A DNA stretch of 64,000 nt from Flavobacteriaceae bacterium UBA3611 (lineage in GTDB: Bacteria > Bacteroidota > Bacteroidia > Flavobacteriales > Flavobacteriaceae): NCBI GenBank assembly GCA_002375495.1, contig DFLU01000012.1:223999-287998 (forward strand). The letters are read 5' to 3'. The notes under the pieces were generated by a model, which had not been told where the DNA came from, made no database searches, and worked only from the letters and a program-made list of their open reading frames with translations. Made by a program: the position numbers and the translations under genes. Shown here in pieces: positions 43,328 through 52,513 of this stretch (its first letter is position 1; the number at the start of each line of letters is the position of its first letter).

Positions 43328-44275
43328 CTAGTTAGCTTTGGCTAATGACAAATAAACTTGTGAACCATTTTGAATTTTTTCTGAATGTTCAAAGAACAAT
43401 GTTATTGCGTTCCATTTGCAAACAATGAGGTAGGAGCGACCCTTAAAATAGGAGGCAGTCACCGTCACTTCAAGCGGTGTTTGTTCTTCGGAAATTTTCA
43501 GCTCTTGCGGAAGTAAGTTCAATTCATTTTCAGCTAAGATTCCAGCAGGGATGATTGAAACTTCTCCGTAAAAGCCTTTTTCATAGACTGAAGTTGCGGC
43601 TGCGTAGACATTTTCTGGCGGTCCAATTTGAAGTATCTGCCCCTCTTTTAGAACCAATAATCTATCTGAAAAAGCCAAAGCCTCGTCGGCGTCGTGGGTG
43701 GCAGTAATACAAGTAATTTGATGTTGTTGAAGGTAGCGGTATAATTCGCGTCTAAGTTTGTTCTTTAGAAAAGCATCAATACTGCTGAAGGGTTCATCCA
43801 GAAGAAGCACCTTGGGTTCGTTCGCAAGTGCTTTTGCGAGGGCTACGCGTTGTTTCTGACCACCGCTCAGGGTATTTACTTTTCGGTTTTTAAATGGCAA
43901 GAGGCCCACAACCGAAAGCACTTCATCAATTTTCTTAGTATCTTCTGAAGTGTCTATCCTAGATAAGTGTTCACCCACATTTTCAGCAACTGAAGTGAAT
44001 GGCATCAAATCTAAATCTTGTGATACCAACTTCATAAAATCATGGCCTGGAATCAGGTTGTGACTAGGACCGAACAATTGCTGCTTTCCGTAGTAAATTT
44101 CACCATTGTCTAGGTTCAAAAGACCAAAAATAAGGTGCAGTAAGGTAGATTTACCACAGCCACTTTCGCCCAAGATGGCGAGTTGTTTGCCCTGCTCGAG
44201 TTTAAAATTGACGTTCGACAGAATCTCCTTGTTAGAAGTAGGGTACTGAAAAGATGTGATAGTAACGTTGAGCAT
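43328..44275 (-). CDS. ABC transporter ATP-binding protein
   Basis: From the ATG at 44275 the protein is 315 residues; an upstream TTG is a weaker start. It has Walker A GESGCGKSTLL near 35, the signature LSGGQKQRVALAKAL, Walker B VLLLDEPFSSID and a His loop TATHDADEAL. The C-terminal 80 residues form a TOBE-like regulatory domain (TVTASYFKGRSYLI). This is the layout of importer ATPases for Fe3+, sulfate or polyamines. No permease or binding protein is adjacent, so the partner is elsewhere. Confidence 0.88.
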   Translation of the reverse strand: MLNVTITSFQYPTSNKEILSNVNFKLEQGKQLAILGESGCGKSTLLHLIFGLLNLDNGEIYYGKQQLFGPSHNLIPGHDFMKLVSQDLDLMPFTSVAENVGEHLSRIDTSEDTKKIDEVLSVVGLLPFKNRKVNTLSGGQKQRVALAKALANEPKVLLLDEPFSSIDAFLKNKLRRELYRYLQQHQITCITATHDADEALAFSDRLLVLKEGQILQIGPPENVYAAATSVYEKGFYGEVSIIPAGILAENELNLLPQELKISEEQTPLEVTVTASYFKGRSYLIVCKWNAITLFFEHSEKIQNGSQVYLSLAKAN

Positions 44276-44290
44276 TTCTTGCAAAGTCTT

Positions 44291-44325
44291 TTCGAGCGCC
44301 AGCTTTAGGTGGGCTGGCGCTCGAA
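44291..44325. other. Strong hairpin between the prolyl oligopeptidase and ABC genes
   Basis: A perfect 13-bp GC-rich stem pairs 44291-44303 with 44313-44325. It lies 15 bases before the ABC ATG and 10 bases after the peptidase stop on the minus strand. The T run precedes the stem on the minus strand and no T run follows on either strand, so it is not a textbook terminator. Confidence 0.7.
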
Positions 44326-44335
44326 AAAAACAGGG

Positions 44336-46501
44336 CTATTCTTTTACCTTAGTGGTTGTTTTTTCTGGCAACACCTCGTACCCCATGTTGTAAAGTGTAA
44401 ATCCGTAGATATCGGCATATTGCTCAATGGTTTTTGAAACAGGCGTACCGGCACCGTGACCAGCATCGGTTTCTATTCGAATAAGGGTAGGATTGCTACC
44501 CGACTGTTTGTCTTGTAGCTCTGCTGCAAACTTAAAGCTGTGCGCAGGAACCACGCGGTCATCATGGTCTCCAGTAGTTACTAAGGTTGCAGGATATTCA
44601 ACACCTTCTTTTACATTGTGCACGGGAGAATATCCTTTTAAATATTCAAACATTTCTTTGCTATCTTCTGCCGTTCCGTAGTCGTATGCCCAACCTGCAC
44701 CTGCGGTAAACGTATGGTAGCGCAACATATCGAGCACACCTACTGCGGGTAAAGCCACTTTCATCAAATCGGGACGCTGGGTCATTACCGCACCTACCAA
44801 GAGCCCGCCGTTAGAGCCTCCTCGAATGGCAAGGTAGTCTTTAGAAGTATACTTATTTTCAATAAGAAATTCTGCCGCAGCAATAAAGTCGTCGAACACA
44901 TTTTGTTTTTTCATCTGGGTTCCTGCGTCATGCCATTTTTTTCCGTACTCCCCGCCACCACGAAGATTTGGAACAGCATACACACCACCTTGTTCCATCC
45001 AAACTGCGTTTGCAATACTAAAACTAGGCGTTAAGCTAATGTTGAAACCACCGTAACCGTAAAGAATGGTCGGATTTTTACCATTGAGTTCTATACCTTT
45101 TTTATGGGTAATGATCATTGGAATTTTGGTACCATCTTTAGACGTATAAAAAACCTGCTTGCTCTCGTAGTTGTCAGGGTTGAAATCTATTTCTGGTTTT
45201 ACGTACAACTCGCTTGTCCCTTCTTCAATATTGTATTTGTAGATGCTACCTGGAGTAACATAGTTGGCAAAACTGTAATAAAGCTCTGTGTCTTCTTTTT
45301 TAGCACCAAATCCGCCAGCGCTTCCTACACCTGGCAATTCGATTTCCCGAACCATTTTACCATCATAATCATATTGTAATACCTTGCTCACGGCATCTAC
45401 CATATATTCGGTGAAGAAATAGCCGCCTCCTGTACCAGGGCTCAATACATTTTCAGTTTCTGGGATAAAATCTTTCCAGTTTTCGGGAGAAGGATTGCTT
45501 GCGTCTACCGTCACTATTTTTCTGTTAGGTGCGTTCAGGTTCGTGACTAGAAATAGTTTGGTTCCTACGTTTTCAATTATGTAGGTATCAGAATCTGTAT
45601 TGTTAATCACAGGAATCAGCTTGCCATCTGGCTTACTAAGATCTATGATGAATAGTTTATTACCAGAAGTTGAGGTGCTTGCTGAAATTTGTAACCAACG
45701 ATCATCTTCAGAAACATTCCCGCCAACGTAGCGATGCTTTTGTGCTTCGGTACCGCCAAATATGAGTTGATCTTCTTTTTGTGGCGTGCCTAGTTTGTGA
45801 TAGTATAATTTATGCTGATCTGTTTTGGCTGAAAGCTCACTGCCTTCTGGTTTGTCATAGCTAGAATAGTAGAAACCGTCATTTCCTTTCCAAGAAATCC
45901 CACTGAATTTTACATCAATCAGTGTGTCTTCAACAATTTCTTTGTTTTCGGTATTCATGACGAGCACTTTTCGCCAATCGCTTCCGCCTTCTGAAATGCT
46001 ATAAGCTGCCGTTTTTCCGTCTTTTGAGAAACTAAGTCCGCCCAGCGAGATGGTTCCATCTTCTTTAAACCCATTCGGATCTAAGAAAATTTCCGCAGTA
46101 CTCGGGTCATCACCTGTTTTATAACGATAGATAACATATTGGTTTTGCAGACCGTCGTTTTTATAGAAATAGGTATAATCGCCTTCTTTAAAAGGAGAGC
46201 CTACTTTTTCGTAATTCCATAATTTGGTAAGACGGTCTTTTAATTCTTCACGGAATGGAATATTATCTAAATAACCAAAGGTTGTTTTGTTTTGGCGCGC
46301 TACCCAATCTCCGGTTTCTTCGCTCATATCATCTTCGAGCCAGCGATAGGGATCTTTTACGTCAGTTCCGAAATAATTGGTTACGGTATCAACTTTTTTG
46401 GTTTCAGGATAGGTAATTGCGACAGGTTCTTGGGACATTTTTTCTTCTTTACAACTTACAATGGCAAGTGCACATAGCATGGGTACGATCAGTTTTTTCA
46501 T
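44336..46501 (-). CDS. Prolyl oligopeptidase family serine peptidase (S9A), lipoprotein
   Basis: The 721-residue enzyme has a lipoprotein signal (lipid Cys at about 17, LAIVSCKEE). A propeller domain includes KDPYRWLEDD near 50, and the C-terminal alpha/beta hydrolase carries Ser in RGGSNGGLLVGA, Asp in GDHDDRVVPAHS and His in DAGHGAGTP. S9A enzymes cut short peptides after proline. The lipid anchor suggests the periplasmic face of the envelope. It is probably transcribed on its own or with the ABC ATPase gene. Confidence 0.94.
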   Translation of the reverse strand: MKKLIVPMLCALAIVSCKEEKMSQEPVAITYPETKKVDTVTNYFGTDVKDPYRWLEDDMSEETGDWVARQNKTTFGYLDNIPFREELKDRLTKLWNYEKVGSPFKEGDYTYFYKNDGLQNQYVIYRYKTGDDPSTAEIFLDPNGFKEDGTISLGGLSFSKDGKTAAYSISEGGSDWRKVLVMNTENKEIVEDTLIDVKFSGISWKGNDGFYYSSYDKPEGSELSAKTDQHKLYYHKLGTPQKEDQLIFGGTEAQKHRYVGGNVSEDDRWLQISASTSTSGNKLFIIDLSKPDGKLIPVINNTDSDTYIIENVGTKLFLVTNLNAPNRKIVTVDASNPSPENWKDFIPETENVLSPGTGGGYFFTEYMVDAVSKVLQYDYDGKMVREIELPGVGSAGGFGAKKEDTELYYSFANYVTPGSIYKYNIEEGTSELYVKPEIDFNPDNYESKQVFYTSKDGTKIPMIITHKKGIELNGKNPTILYGYGGFNISLTPSFSIANAVWMEQGGVYAVPNLRGGGEYGKKWHDAGTQMKKQNVFDDFIAAAEFLIENKYTSKDYLAIRGGSNGGLLVGAVMTQRPDLMKVALPAVGVLDMLRYHTFTAGAGWAYDYGTAEDSKEMFEYLKGYSPVHNVKEGVEYPATLVTTGDHDDRVVPAHSFKFAAELQDKQSGSNPTLIRIETDAGHGAGTPVSKTIEQYADIYGFTLYNMGYEVLPEKTTTKVKE

Positions 46502-46579
46502 AGTACAATTATTAGAGCACTAAAATACTGAAAATACTATAGTTGCAAATAGAAAGTTGTTCTGAATTTCCCTAGCCGT

Positions 46580-46957
46580 TTACAATTGGAAAAGCGGGCG
46601 GTACGCTTTCCAGTATTTATACATCAATAAAACGTTTAAGGTGAAGATGACGATGGCAACGGCTATATCTGAAATATCCAAAAACAAATGGAATAATAAA
46701 ATATTTACAGAAAGCGGCGCAAGTAAAACCAAGGCAAAGGGCACCCATTTTTTGAGCAACAACAAACTCCCAATGAGAATCTCTAGGGCTGCTACCACGT
46801 AAAATGCGTATCCTGTAGCGGCGAGCGATTCTAAAAAGTTGGCAGCCGCGGGAGGCATTTCAAACATGGGGATAAAATTGAAGAACTTGTTAATTCCAAA
46901 TAATAACAAGGCCGCACCTAAAATGACGCGTAGGATGGTAGTAAATGTAGCGTTCAT
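46580..46957 (-). CDS. DoxX-like membrane protein
   Basis: The 125-residue protein has four membrane helices and the DoxX-like pattern of the second gene below: LRVILGAALLLFGINKFFNF near 8, AALEILIGSLLLLKKWVPFALVLLAPLSVNILLFH near 55, and KYWKAYRPLF at the end. The function is not known. It is one of two related genes 90 bases apart on the same strand. Confidence 0.82.
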   Translation of the reverse strand: MNATFTTILRVILGAALLLFGINKFFNFIPMFEMPPAAANFLESLAATGYAFYVVAALEILIGSLLLLKKWVPFALVLLAPLSVNILLFHLFLDISDIAVAIVIFTLNVLLMYKYWKAYRPLFQL

Positions 46958-47047
46958 ACGTATAGTTGAGATGGTTATGTACTTTTAAAGATACTAAAAT
47001 AAAAGAATCTGCCACTCAGGGAGATACGCTTAATTTCCATAGCAAAT

Positions 47048-47449
47048 TTATTTAAACAATCCGCGGTACGAATCCCAGTGAAGATAGATAAGATAGGCGT
47101 TTACTGCAGCCACTAAAACAGCGGGACCGATATTTGGAAGGTTCACCATGATATGGAACATGACCAAGTTAATTGAAATTGGGACCAGCATCACTAATAC
47201 GAACGGCACCCACTTTTTAAGGATCAATAATAGACCGACGATGGCTTCGGTAGCACCAACAAGATCCATGATATAGCCTTTTCCTGCTTCTGGGTCTTCT
47301 CCGGAAAAGCGTAGGGCATTAAAAAGGTGTTCGGCTTCCGGATATCCGGTAAAGTCGAAATCTGGCATAAACCAGAAAAATTTGTTGAGTCCGAACGCCA
47401 AGAGCATCAAACCCAACCCGACACGGAGAATTAAATGGAATATTTTCAT
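47048..47449 (-). CDS. DoxX-like membrane protein, paralog
   Basis: This 133-residue, four-helix protein is similar to the neighbouring DoxX-like gene along its length: LRVGLGLMLLAFGLNKFFWF, GATEAIVGLLLILKKWVPFVLVMLVPISINLVMFH, and HWDSYRGLF. The shared LKKWVPF-LV-L-P-S-N-FH block indicates tandem duplication. A 20-residue insert with EDPEAGKG distinguishes it. The function is unknown. Confidence 0.82.
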   Translation of the reverse strand: MKIFHLILRVGLGLMLLAFGLNKFFWFMPDFDFTGYPEAEHLFNALRFSGEDPEAGKGYIMDLVGATEAIVGLLLILKKWVPFVLVMLVPISINLVMFHIMVNLPNIGPAVLVAAVNAYLIYLHWDSYRGLFK

Positions 47450-47499
47450 CTTTTGGTTTTAGGTGGTTGCCAAAAATTAGACGAAAATTTCAGAAATGC

Positions 47500-48489
47500 T
47501 TACAACAGCGCGTTTTCAACCAAATATTCAGCGATTTGTATGGCGTTGGTCGCGGCTCCTTTTCGCAGGTTATCGCTCACAATCCAAAGTTGTAACGTGT
47601 TGGGTTGTGTTTCATCACGCCGTATACGGCCTACAAACACGTCATCTTTTCCGTGGGCATAGATGGGCATGGGGTAGGTATTGGTATCTGGATTGTCTTG
47701 TACCACAATTCCTGGGGTTTCATGTAGCATACGGCGTACATCGGCCAGTGTAAAATCATCATGGAATTCGACATTCACCGACTCGCTGTGGCCTCCCGCT
47801 GTGGGAATACGCACTGCGGTAGCCGAAATCGAAAAAGTGCGATCGTCCAGAATTTTTTGTGGCTCGCGGGCGAGTTTCATTTCTTCTTTGGTGTAACCAT
47901 TGGCCTCAAAAACATCGCAATGGGGCAGGGCGTTTTTATAGATTTGATACGGATACGCCATTTCACCGCCTACACCTTGGGCTTCGTTTTCTAACTGTTG
48001 TACGGCCTTTACACCCGTTCCCGAAACCGATTGGTAGGTAGAAACAATAACGCGTTTCATTTTATAAGCTTTGTGCAAGGGTGCGAGTGCCATGACCATT
48101 TGTATGGTAGAGCAATTGGGGTTGGCAATAATTTTATCTTCGGAAGTTAATTTGGAAGCGTTTATTTCAGGAACGATTAACTTTTTTGTGGGGTCCATGC
48201 GCCAGGCAGACGAATTGTCTATCACGGTGGTACCAACTTCAGCAAATTTAGGTGCCCATTGTAGCGAGGTGTCGCCTCCAGCCGAAAAAATAGCAATATC
48301 GGGTTGCATGGCAATGGCATGTTCCATGGTAACGATGGTGTATTCGGTTTCTTTAAAACCGATGGTTTTTCCCACAGAGCGTTCTGAAGCAACCGGAATG
48401 AGCTCTGTTAATGGAAAGTTGCGTTCTTCCAGGAGTTTTGTCATGACCGTGCCCACCATGCCCGTGGCACCAACAACAGCTATTTTCAT
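47500..48489 (-). CDS. asd: Aspartate-semialdehyde dehydrogenase
   Basis: Asd reduces aspartyl phosphate to the semialdehyde, feeding lysine, methionine, threonine and diaminopimelate synthesis. The 329-residue enzyme has MKIAVVGATGMVGTVM at the N-terminus, the catalytic Cys126 in IANPNCSTIQMV, and the base His in TAGGHSESV near 240. The length is typical. It is the last gene of a minus-strand series tdk-alr-mscL-asd; a terminator separates it from mscL. Confidence 0.96.
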   Translation of the reverse strand: MKIAVVGATGMVGTVMTKLLEERNFPLTELIPVASERSVGKTIGFKETEYTIVTMEHAIAMQPDIAIFSAGGDTSLQWAPKFAEVGTTVIDNSSAWRMDPTKKLIVPEINASKLTSEDKIIANPNCSTIQMVMALAPLHKAYKMKRVIVSTYQSVSGTGVKAVQQLENEAQGVGGEMAYPYQIYKNALPHCDVFEANGYTKEEMKLAREPQKILDDRTFSISATAVRIPTAGGHSESVNVEFHDDFTLADVRRMLHETPGIVVQDNPDTNTYPMPIYAHGKDDVFVGRIRRDETQPNTLQLWIVSDNLRKGAATNAIQIAEYLVENALL

Positions 48490-48549
48490 AGTGATTTATT
48501 TTGTGTCAAAAATACGAGATATCCTTGTTTAAATGCTTCGCTTAATCTA

Positions 48550-48582
48550 AAAAAAGAACCCTCTGCTTTTAAACAGAGGGTT
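48550..48582 (-). terminator. Terminator after mscL
   Basis: The 9-bp stem AACCCTCTG (48557-48565) with CAGAGGGTT (48574-48582) is followed on the minus strand by CTTTTTTT. It lies between mscL and asd. Confidence 0.85.
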
Positions 48583-48633
48583 TGGTTAAAAATTGAGTAA
48601 TGCAGCGGTGTTGCGCTGATTTATTTAATCTTT

Positions 48634-49044
48634 CTATTTTTTGCGAAGCTCGTCGCGAATCTCCATAAGGATATCTTTTTCAGACGGTCCTGGGTCTGGA
48701 GCAGGGGCTTCTTCTTTTTTCTTGCGAACCTTTGCGTACGATTTTACAATCATAAATAACACAAAACCAACAATGATGAGGTTTATGATGGCATTAACCC
48801 ACTTTCCGTACATCACGGCATTTTCAGGTTTTTCTACCGTGCCATCTGCAGCTACAACGGCTTCTGAAAGCACTACTTTCATATCTGCAAAGTCTACACC
48901 TCCAGCAAAATGACCAATAATTGGCATCATGATGTCAGATACAAATCCGCTGACCACCATTCCCACGGCGCCAGCCAAAATTACCGCAACTGCCAAATCG
49001 ATGACATTCCCGGTCATAATAAAATCTTTAAATTCTTTAAGCAT
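48634..49044 (-). CDS. mscL: Large-conductance mechanosensitive channel
   Basis: MscL opens under membrane tension and releases solutes during hypoosmotic shock. The 136-residue protein shows the amphipathic N-terminus and TM1 (MLKEFKDFIMTGNVIDLAVAVI, AVGMVVSGFVSDIMMPI), a periplasmic loop of about 35 residues, and TM2 near 85-103 (AIINLIIVGFVLFMIVKS). A charged C-terminal bundle (PSEKDILMEIRDELRKK) follows. It is the standard form, in a cluster with alr and asd. Confidence 0.96.
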   Translation of the reverse strand: MLKEFKDFIMTGNVIDLAVAVILAGAVGMVVSGFVSDIMMPIIGHFAGGVDFADMKVVLSEAVVAADGTVEKPENAVMYGKWVNAIINLIIVGFVLFMIVKSYAKVRKKKEEAPAPDPGPSEKDILMEIRDELRKK

Positions 49045-49125
49045 AGTTTGTTTGGTTTTGGTTAATACGGGACTAAGGTAGCTAAAATCAATGTGCTTTC
49101 ACAAATTATTAAGAACTTGGCAACG

Positions 49126-50235
49126 CTAATTTCGACAAACGACACGTTTTACACGTTGAGAGACTGCTGTTAAGAGCTCATAAGGGATAGAGCCTATCGC
49201 AGTAGCTAATGCTTCGGCCGATGGATTTTCGCCAAAAATGATGACTTCGTCACCTTCTTCACAGGCGATATCAGTAACATTCACCATGAGCATATCCATA
49301 CAAACATTTCCAACAATAGGTGCTTTTTTCCCCGCGATGGTCACCCAACCAACCCCTTTTCCGAAGGCGCGAGAAATACCGTCTGCGTGCCCAATGGGGA
49401 TCGTGGCTGTTTTTTCTTCACCAGTTGCTTTGTACGCTCGGTTATAACCAACCGATTCGCCGGGTTGAATAGTGTGGATTTGCGAAATAACCGATTTTAG
49501 GGTAGCCACAGGTTTTAGCTGTTCATTTTCGGCTTTAGAATTTCCGAAGCCATAGAGCCCGATACCCGTACGTACCATATCAAAATGCGCTTGTGGATAA
49601 TTCAGGATTCCCGATGTATTGCTTTGGTGTAAAAAAGGTTTATAACCAAGACCTTCTTCCATGGCTGTCGCTATGTTGTTGAAACTTTCAATCTGACCTA
49701 GTGTAAATTCCTTTTCTGAAAGATCTTCGCTGGCTACCAAATGCGAAAACAACGACCGTGTTTTAATGGCATCCGTTTTCCGAAGTGCTGAAAGAATGTG
49801 GGAAACCGCTTCTTCCCGAAAGCCCAAACGGTTCAGTCCAGTGTTGAACTTAATATGTACGGGATAGTCCTGCTGTTTTTTAGCTTCGGCCACCGCAACA
49901 AATTCATTGAGAATACGCATGCTGTAAATCGACGGTTCCAGACAGCGGTCTATTAGCGTTTCAAAATTTATAGGCTGTGGGTGCAGTACCAAAATCGGGG
50001 TGCGTATGCCGGCATCTCTCAGCGCAACACCTTCTGCTACATAAGCAACCGCAAAATAATCGACACCCAAGGTTTCCAGTTCTTTAGCAACCGCTACACT
50101 TTCGCTGCCGTACCCAAAGGCTTTTACCACCGCCAAAATTTTAGTCGCTGTGTTAGTTTTAGCCGTAAGATAGCGGTAATTGTGGGCAAGTGCGCTTAGG
50201 TCTATTTCGAGCACTGTTTCTTTAAAGTTGCTCAT
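49126..50235 (-). CDS. alr: Alanine racemase
   Basis: Alr makes D-alanine for peptidoglycan using PLP. The 369-residue protein has the PLP lysine at 38 in LAVVKAFGYGSE and HIKFNTGLNRLGF near 125. The second catalytic Tyr is in SVGYNRAYKA near 258, and GNVCMDMLMVNVTD lies near 300. Its ATG directly abuts the tdk stop codon with no spacer, so the two are coupled. Confidence 0.95.
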   Translation of the reverse strand: MSNFKETVLEIDLSALAHNYRYLTAKTNTATKILAVVKAFGYGSESVAVAKELETLGVDYFAVAYVAEGVALRDAGIRTPILVLHPQPINFETLIDRCLEPSIYSMRILNEFVAVAEAKKQQDYPVHIKFNTGLNRLGFREEAVSHILSALRKTDAIKTRSLFSHLVASEDLSEKEFTLGQIESFNNIATAMEEGLGYKPFLHQSNTSGILNYPQAHFDMVRTGIGLYGFGNSKAENEQLKPVATLKSVISQIHTIQPGESVGYNRAYKATGEEKTATIPIGHADGISRAFGKGVGWVTIAGKKAPIVGNVCMDMLMVNVTDIACEEGDEVIIFGENPSAEALATAIGSIPYELLTAVSQRVKRVVCRN

Positions 50236-50892
50236 CTAGGCTTGCTTTTTGCTTTGCTGTACTTCTGCTGCGGAAATTTCCTCGGCATCTTTCACGTCCA
50301 TTTTTTTAACTTTATCACGTAGCACCGCCTTGTAGTAGGCCGCACGGCTAAGCGGTTCGTATTCTTCAGTTTCGCCTAGTAGCACGAGATCTTCACTCTG
50401 TGATTTTCGGAAACTGTAGTGCGCGAGATTCCCTGTACGCGGGCAAACAGCATGTACTTTGGTGACATATTCTGCCGTTGCCATTAACGCGGGCATTGGC
50501 CCAAATGGGTTGCCTTTGTAATCCATGTCTAACCCGGCTACGATCACACGTACCCCACGGTTGGCAAGATCGTTACACACTTTTACAATTTCATCATCAA
50601 AAAACTGGGCTTCGTCTATTCCTACCACATCACAATTGTCTGCGAGAATAGGAATATTGGCAGCTGCAGGAACTGGGGTAGAACGAATTTGGTTGCTGTC
50701 ATGTGAGACTACCTGGTCATCGTCGTAGCGGGTGTCTACCTTAGGTTTAAAGATTTCCACTTTTTGGCGGGCAAACTGTGCGCGTTTTAACCTCCTGATG
50801 AGTTCTTCTGTTTTCCCCGAAAACATCGAGCCGCAGATCACTTCGATCCAGCCAAATTGCTCTTTTTGATTTACGGTATTTTCGAGAAACAT
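50236..50892 (-). CDS. tdk: Thymidine kinase
   Basis: Tdk phosphorylates thymidine with ATP in the salvage pathway. From the ATG at 50892 the protein is 218 residues; the frame is open 32 codons more, but that part overlaps the upstream intergenic region. The P-loop CGSMFSGKTEEL is near 20-31, DEAQFFDD in the middle, and the lasso loop SRAAYY follows. In type II Tdk four Cys bind zinc; here HAVCPRTGN shows only one clear Cys of that region, as in zinc-poor variants. It is cotranscribed with alr. Confidence 0.93.
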   Translation of the reverse strand: MFLENTVNQKEQFGWIEVICGSMFSGKTEELIRRLKRAQFARQKVEIFKPKVDTRYDDDQVVSHDSNQIRSTPVPAAANIPILADNCDVVGIDEAQFFDDEIVKVCNDLANRGVRVIVAGLDMDYKGNPFGPMPALMATAEYVTKVHAVCPRTGNLAHYSFRKSQSEDLVLLGETEEYEPLSRAAYYKAVLRDKVKKMDVKDAEEISAAEVQQSKKQA

Positions 50893-51008
50893 AACAAGGG
50901 TTTTAGAATAAAACGCAAACGCTTGACGTTTACATATAGGATGCGTAAATTTAACAAAACAAAGTTGACCCTTGTGTAAGCAGCCCAAAAAAGTTTAAAA
51001 AAGTATCG

Positions 51009-51806
51009 ATGAAAAAGCAATTGCAGCAAGACCTAAAGGACCTAGCGAGAGAAATTATTAGTGAGAACCAGGCCATGAGCACAAAAGCCCTTCAGCAGAA
51101 GGTTGCAGTACTGTACCAAAAGGTGAGTGTGTTGGCATATTTAGAAGGCCAGATTGATGGAGATGATGCGGCGAAGAATGAAGAGTCTTTCGACAGCAAA
51201 AGTTTTCGGGAGAAAAATTGGTTTACAGAGCCAGAACCCATTCCGCAGCCAGAACACAAAGAAGATTTGGTAGAACCGCTCATGGAAAAAATTAAAGATC
51301 TCGTGGCACAAATGCCACCAGAATCGCAACAGGTAGATAAATTTTTAGAGGAAGTACTTCCGCAGAAACAATATATGAAGAATGACCTGGAAGAATTTGC
51401 CAGCAACTATCAACAAACACCAACGTTTGAGCGTAAAACGACTACCCAACCTAAAGACGCGCCCATTTTGGAGGAGCGGAAACCAGCCAAAGGAGTGGAG
51501 GCTCCGAAACCGACAAAGAAATTGGTAGATGATCTTGGAATGTCTGAAAAACCAAAATCTATTAATGATGCTGTTGGAGACGGGATGCGTATCGACTTGA
51601 ACGACCGTTTAGCCTATATCAAACATTTGTTTGGAGGTAGTGCAGACGATTATACCCGAGTGCTTTCACAACTCAACACCTTTGAAACATTTGCCGAAGC
51701 GGAGACGTTTATTAAATCTAGGGTAAAACCCGACTATAATTTTTGGCTTCAAAAAGACATGTATGCCGAACGATTTATGGCTGCCGTGGAAAGAAAATTT
51801 AGCTGA
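51009..51806 (+). CDS. Conserved hypothetical protein with disordered linker
   Basis: The 265-residue protein has an N-terminal helix (MKKQLQQDLKDLAREII) and an acidic low-complexity middle (PEPIPQPEHKE, about 75-90, and 140-185 rich in Lys/Pro). A C-terminal domain begins RIDLNDRLAYIKHLFGGSADDYTRVLSQLNTF near 198 and ends in RRFMAAVERKFS-like sequence. I do not recognise a named family; the C-terminal block looks like a conserved Bacteroidetes element. It is divergent from tdk and 33 bases upstream of rsmI. Confidence 0.8.
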   Translation: MKKQLQQDLKDLAREIISENQAMSTKALQQKVAVLYQKVSVLAYLEGQIDGDDAAKNEESFDSKSFREKNWFTEPEPIPQPEHKEDLVEPLMEKIKDLVAQMPPESQQVDKFLEEVLPQKQYMKNDLEEFASNYQQTPTFERKTTTQPKDAPILEERKPAKGVEAPKPTKKLVDDLGMSEKPKSINDAVGDGMRIDLNDRLAYIKHLFGGSADDYTRVLSQLNTFETFAEAETFIKSRVKPDYNFWLQKDMYAERFMAAVERKFS

Positions 51807-51838
51807 AACAGGCATTGTTGCCTAAGCCCGACCAAATA

Positions 51839-52513
51839 ATGCCAAAACTCTATCTAGTACCCACGCCTATCGGAAACCTTAAGGACATCACCTTACGGGC
51901 GTTGGAAGTATTGCAGGAAGTAGATTTTATTTTAGCTGAAGACACGCGAACCAGCGGGAAGCTCTTAAAGCATTTTGAGATTTCAACCCCGATGCACTCG
52001 CACCACATGCACAACGAACATAAAACCACCGAAGGCATCGTACAACGAATTCTACAAGGGGAAACCGCAGCGCTTATTAGTGACGCTGGCACCCCTGCGA
52101 TTAGTGACCCCGGGTTTCTACTCACGCGCGCGTGCGTGGCTGCTGGGATTGAAGTAGACTGCTTGCCAGGTGCAACCGCTTTTGTGCCGGCTTTGGTAAA
52201 CAGTGGCTTGCCCAACGACAAGTTTGTGTTTGAAGGATTTCTTCCAGTAAAAAAGGGGCGACAAACCCGTCTGGAACTGCTTGCTGAAGAAAAACGTACC
52301 ATGATTTTCTACGAATCACCCCATAAACTAGTAAAGACACTCAAACAGTTTGCCGAGCATTTTGGCGAAGAACGACCAGTTTCGGTATCACGCGAAATTA
52401 CTAAGCTTCATGAAGAAACGGTACGGGGCACTTTGGCCGAAGTAGCATCGCATTTTGAAAAAAAACCTCCAAAAGGAGAGCTGGTGGTTGTGTTGGGAGG
52501 TGCTTCTTCATGA
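51839..52513 (+). CDS. rsmI: 16S rRNA (cytidine(1402)-2'-O)-methyltransferase
   Basis: RsmI methylates the 2'-O of C1402 in 16S rRNA. The 224-residue protein (ATG 51839; an earlier TTG is a weak alternative) has the hallmark PKLYLVPTPIGNLKDITLRALEVL at its start. EDTRTSGKLLKHF and ISDAGTPAISDPGFLLTRAC lie near 85, and IFYESPHKLVKTL near 165 for SAM and substrate binding. Its stop overlaps the start of the UDG-like gene by 4 nt (ATGA). Confidence 0.95.
   Translation: MPKLYLVPTPIGNLKDITLRALEVLQEVDFILAEDTRTSGKLLKHFEISTPMHSHHMHNEHKTTEGIVQRILQGETAALISDAGTPAISDPGFLLTRACVAAGIEVDCLPGATAFVPALVNSGLPNDKFVFEGFLPVKKGRQTRLELLAEEKRTMIFYESPHKLVKTLKQFAEHFGEERPVSVSREITKLHEETVRGTLAEVASHFEKKPPKGELVVVLGGASS

Noticed and set aside
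48071..48532. 153-codon plus-strand ORF antisense to asd
   Set aside because: It lies across the catalytic part of asd and shows no domain.
50893..50988. N-terminal extension of tdk
   Set aside because: The added residues are not in the family, and the ATG at 50892 is well placed before the P-loop.
51850..52302. 150-codon minus-strand ORF inside rsmI
   Set aside because: Antisense shadow. It covers conserved rsmI motifs and has no upstream promoter box.
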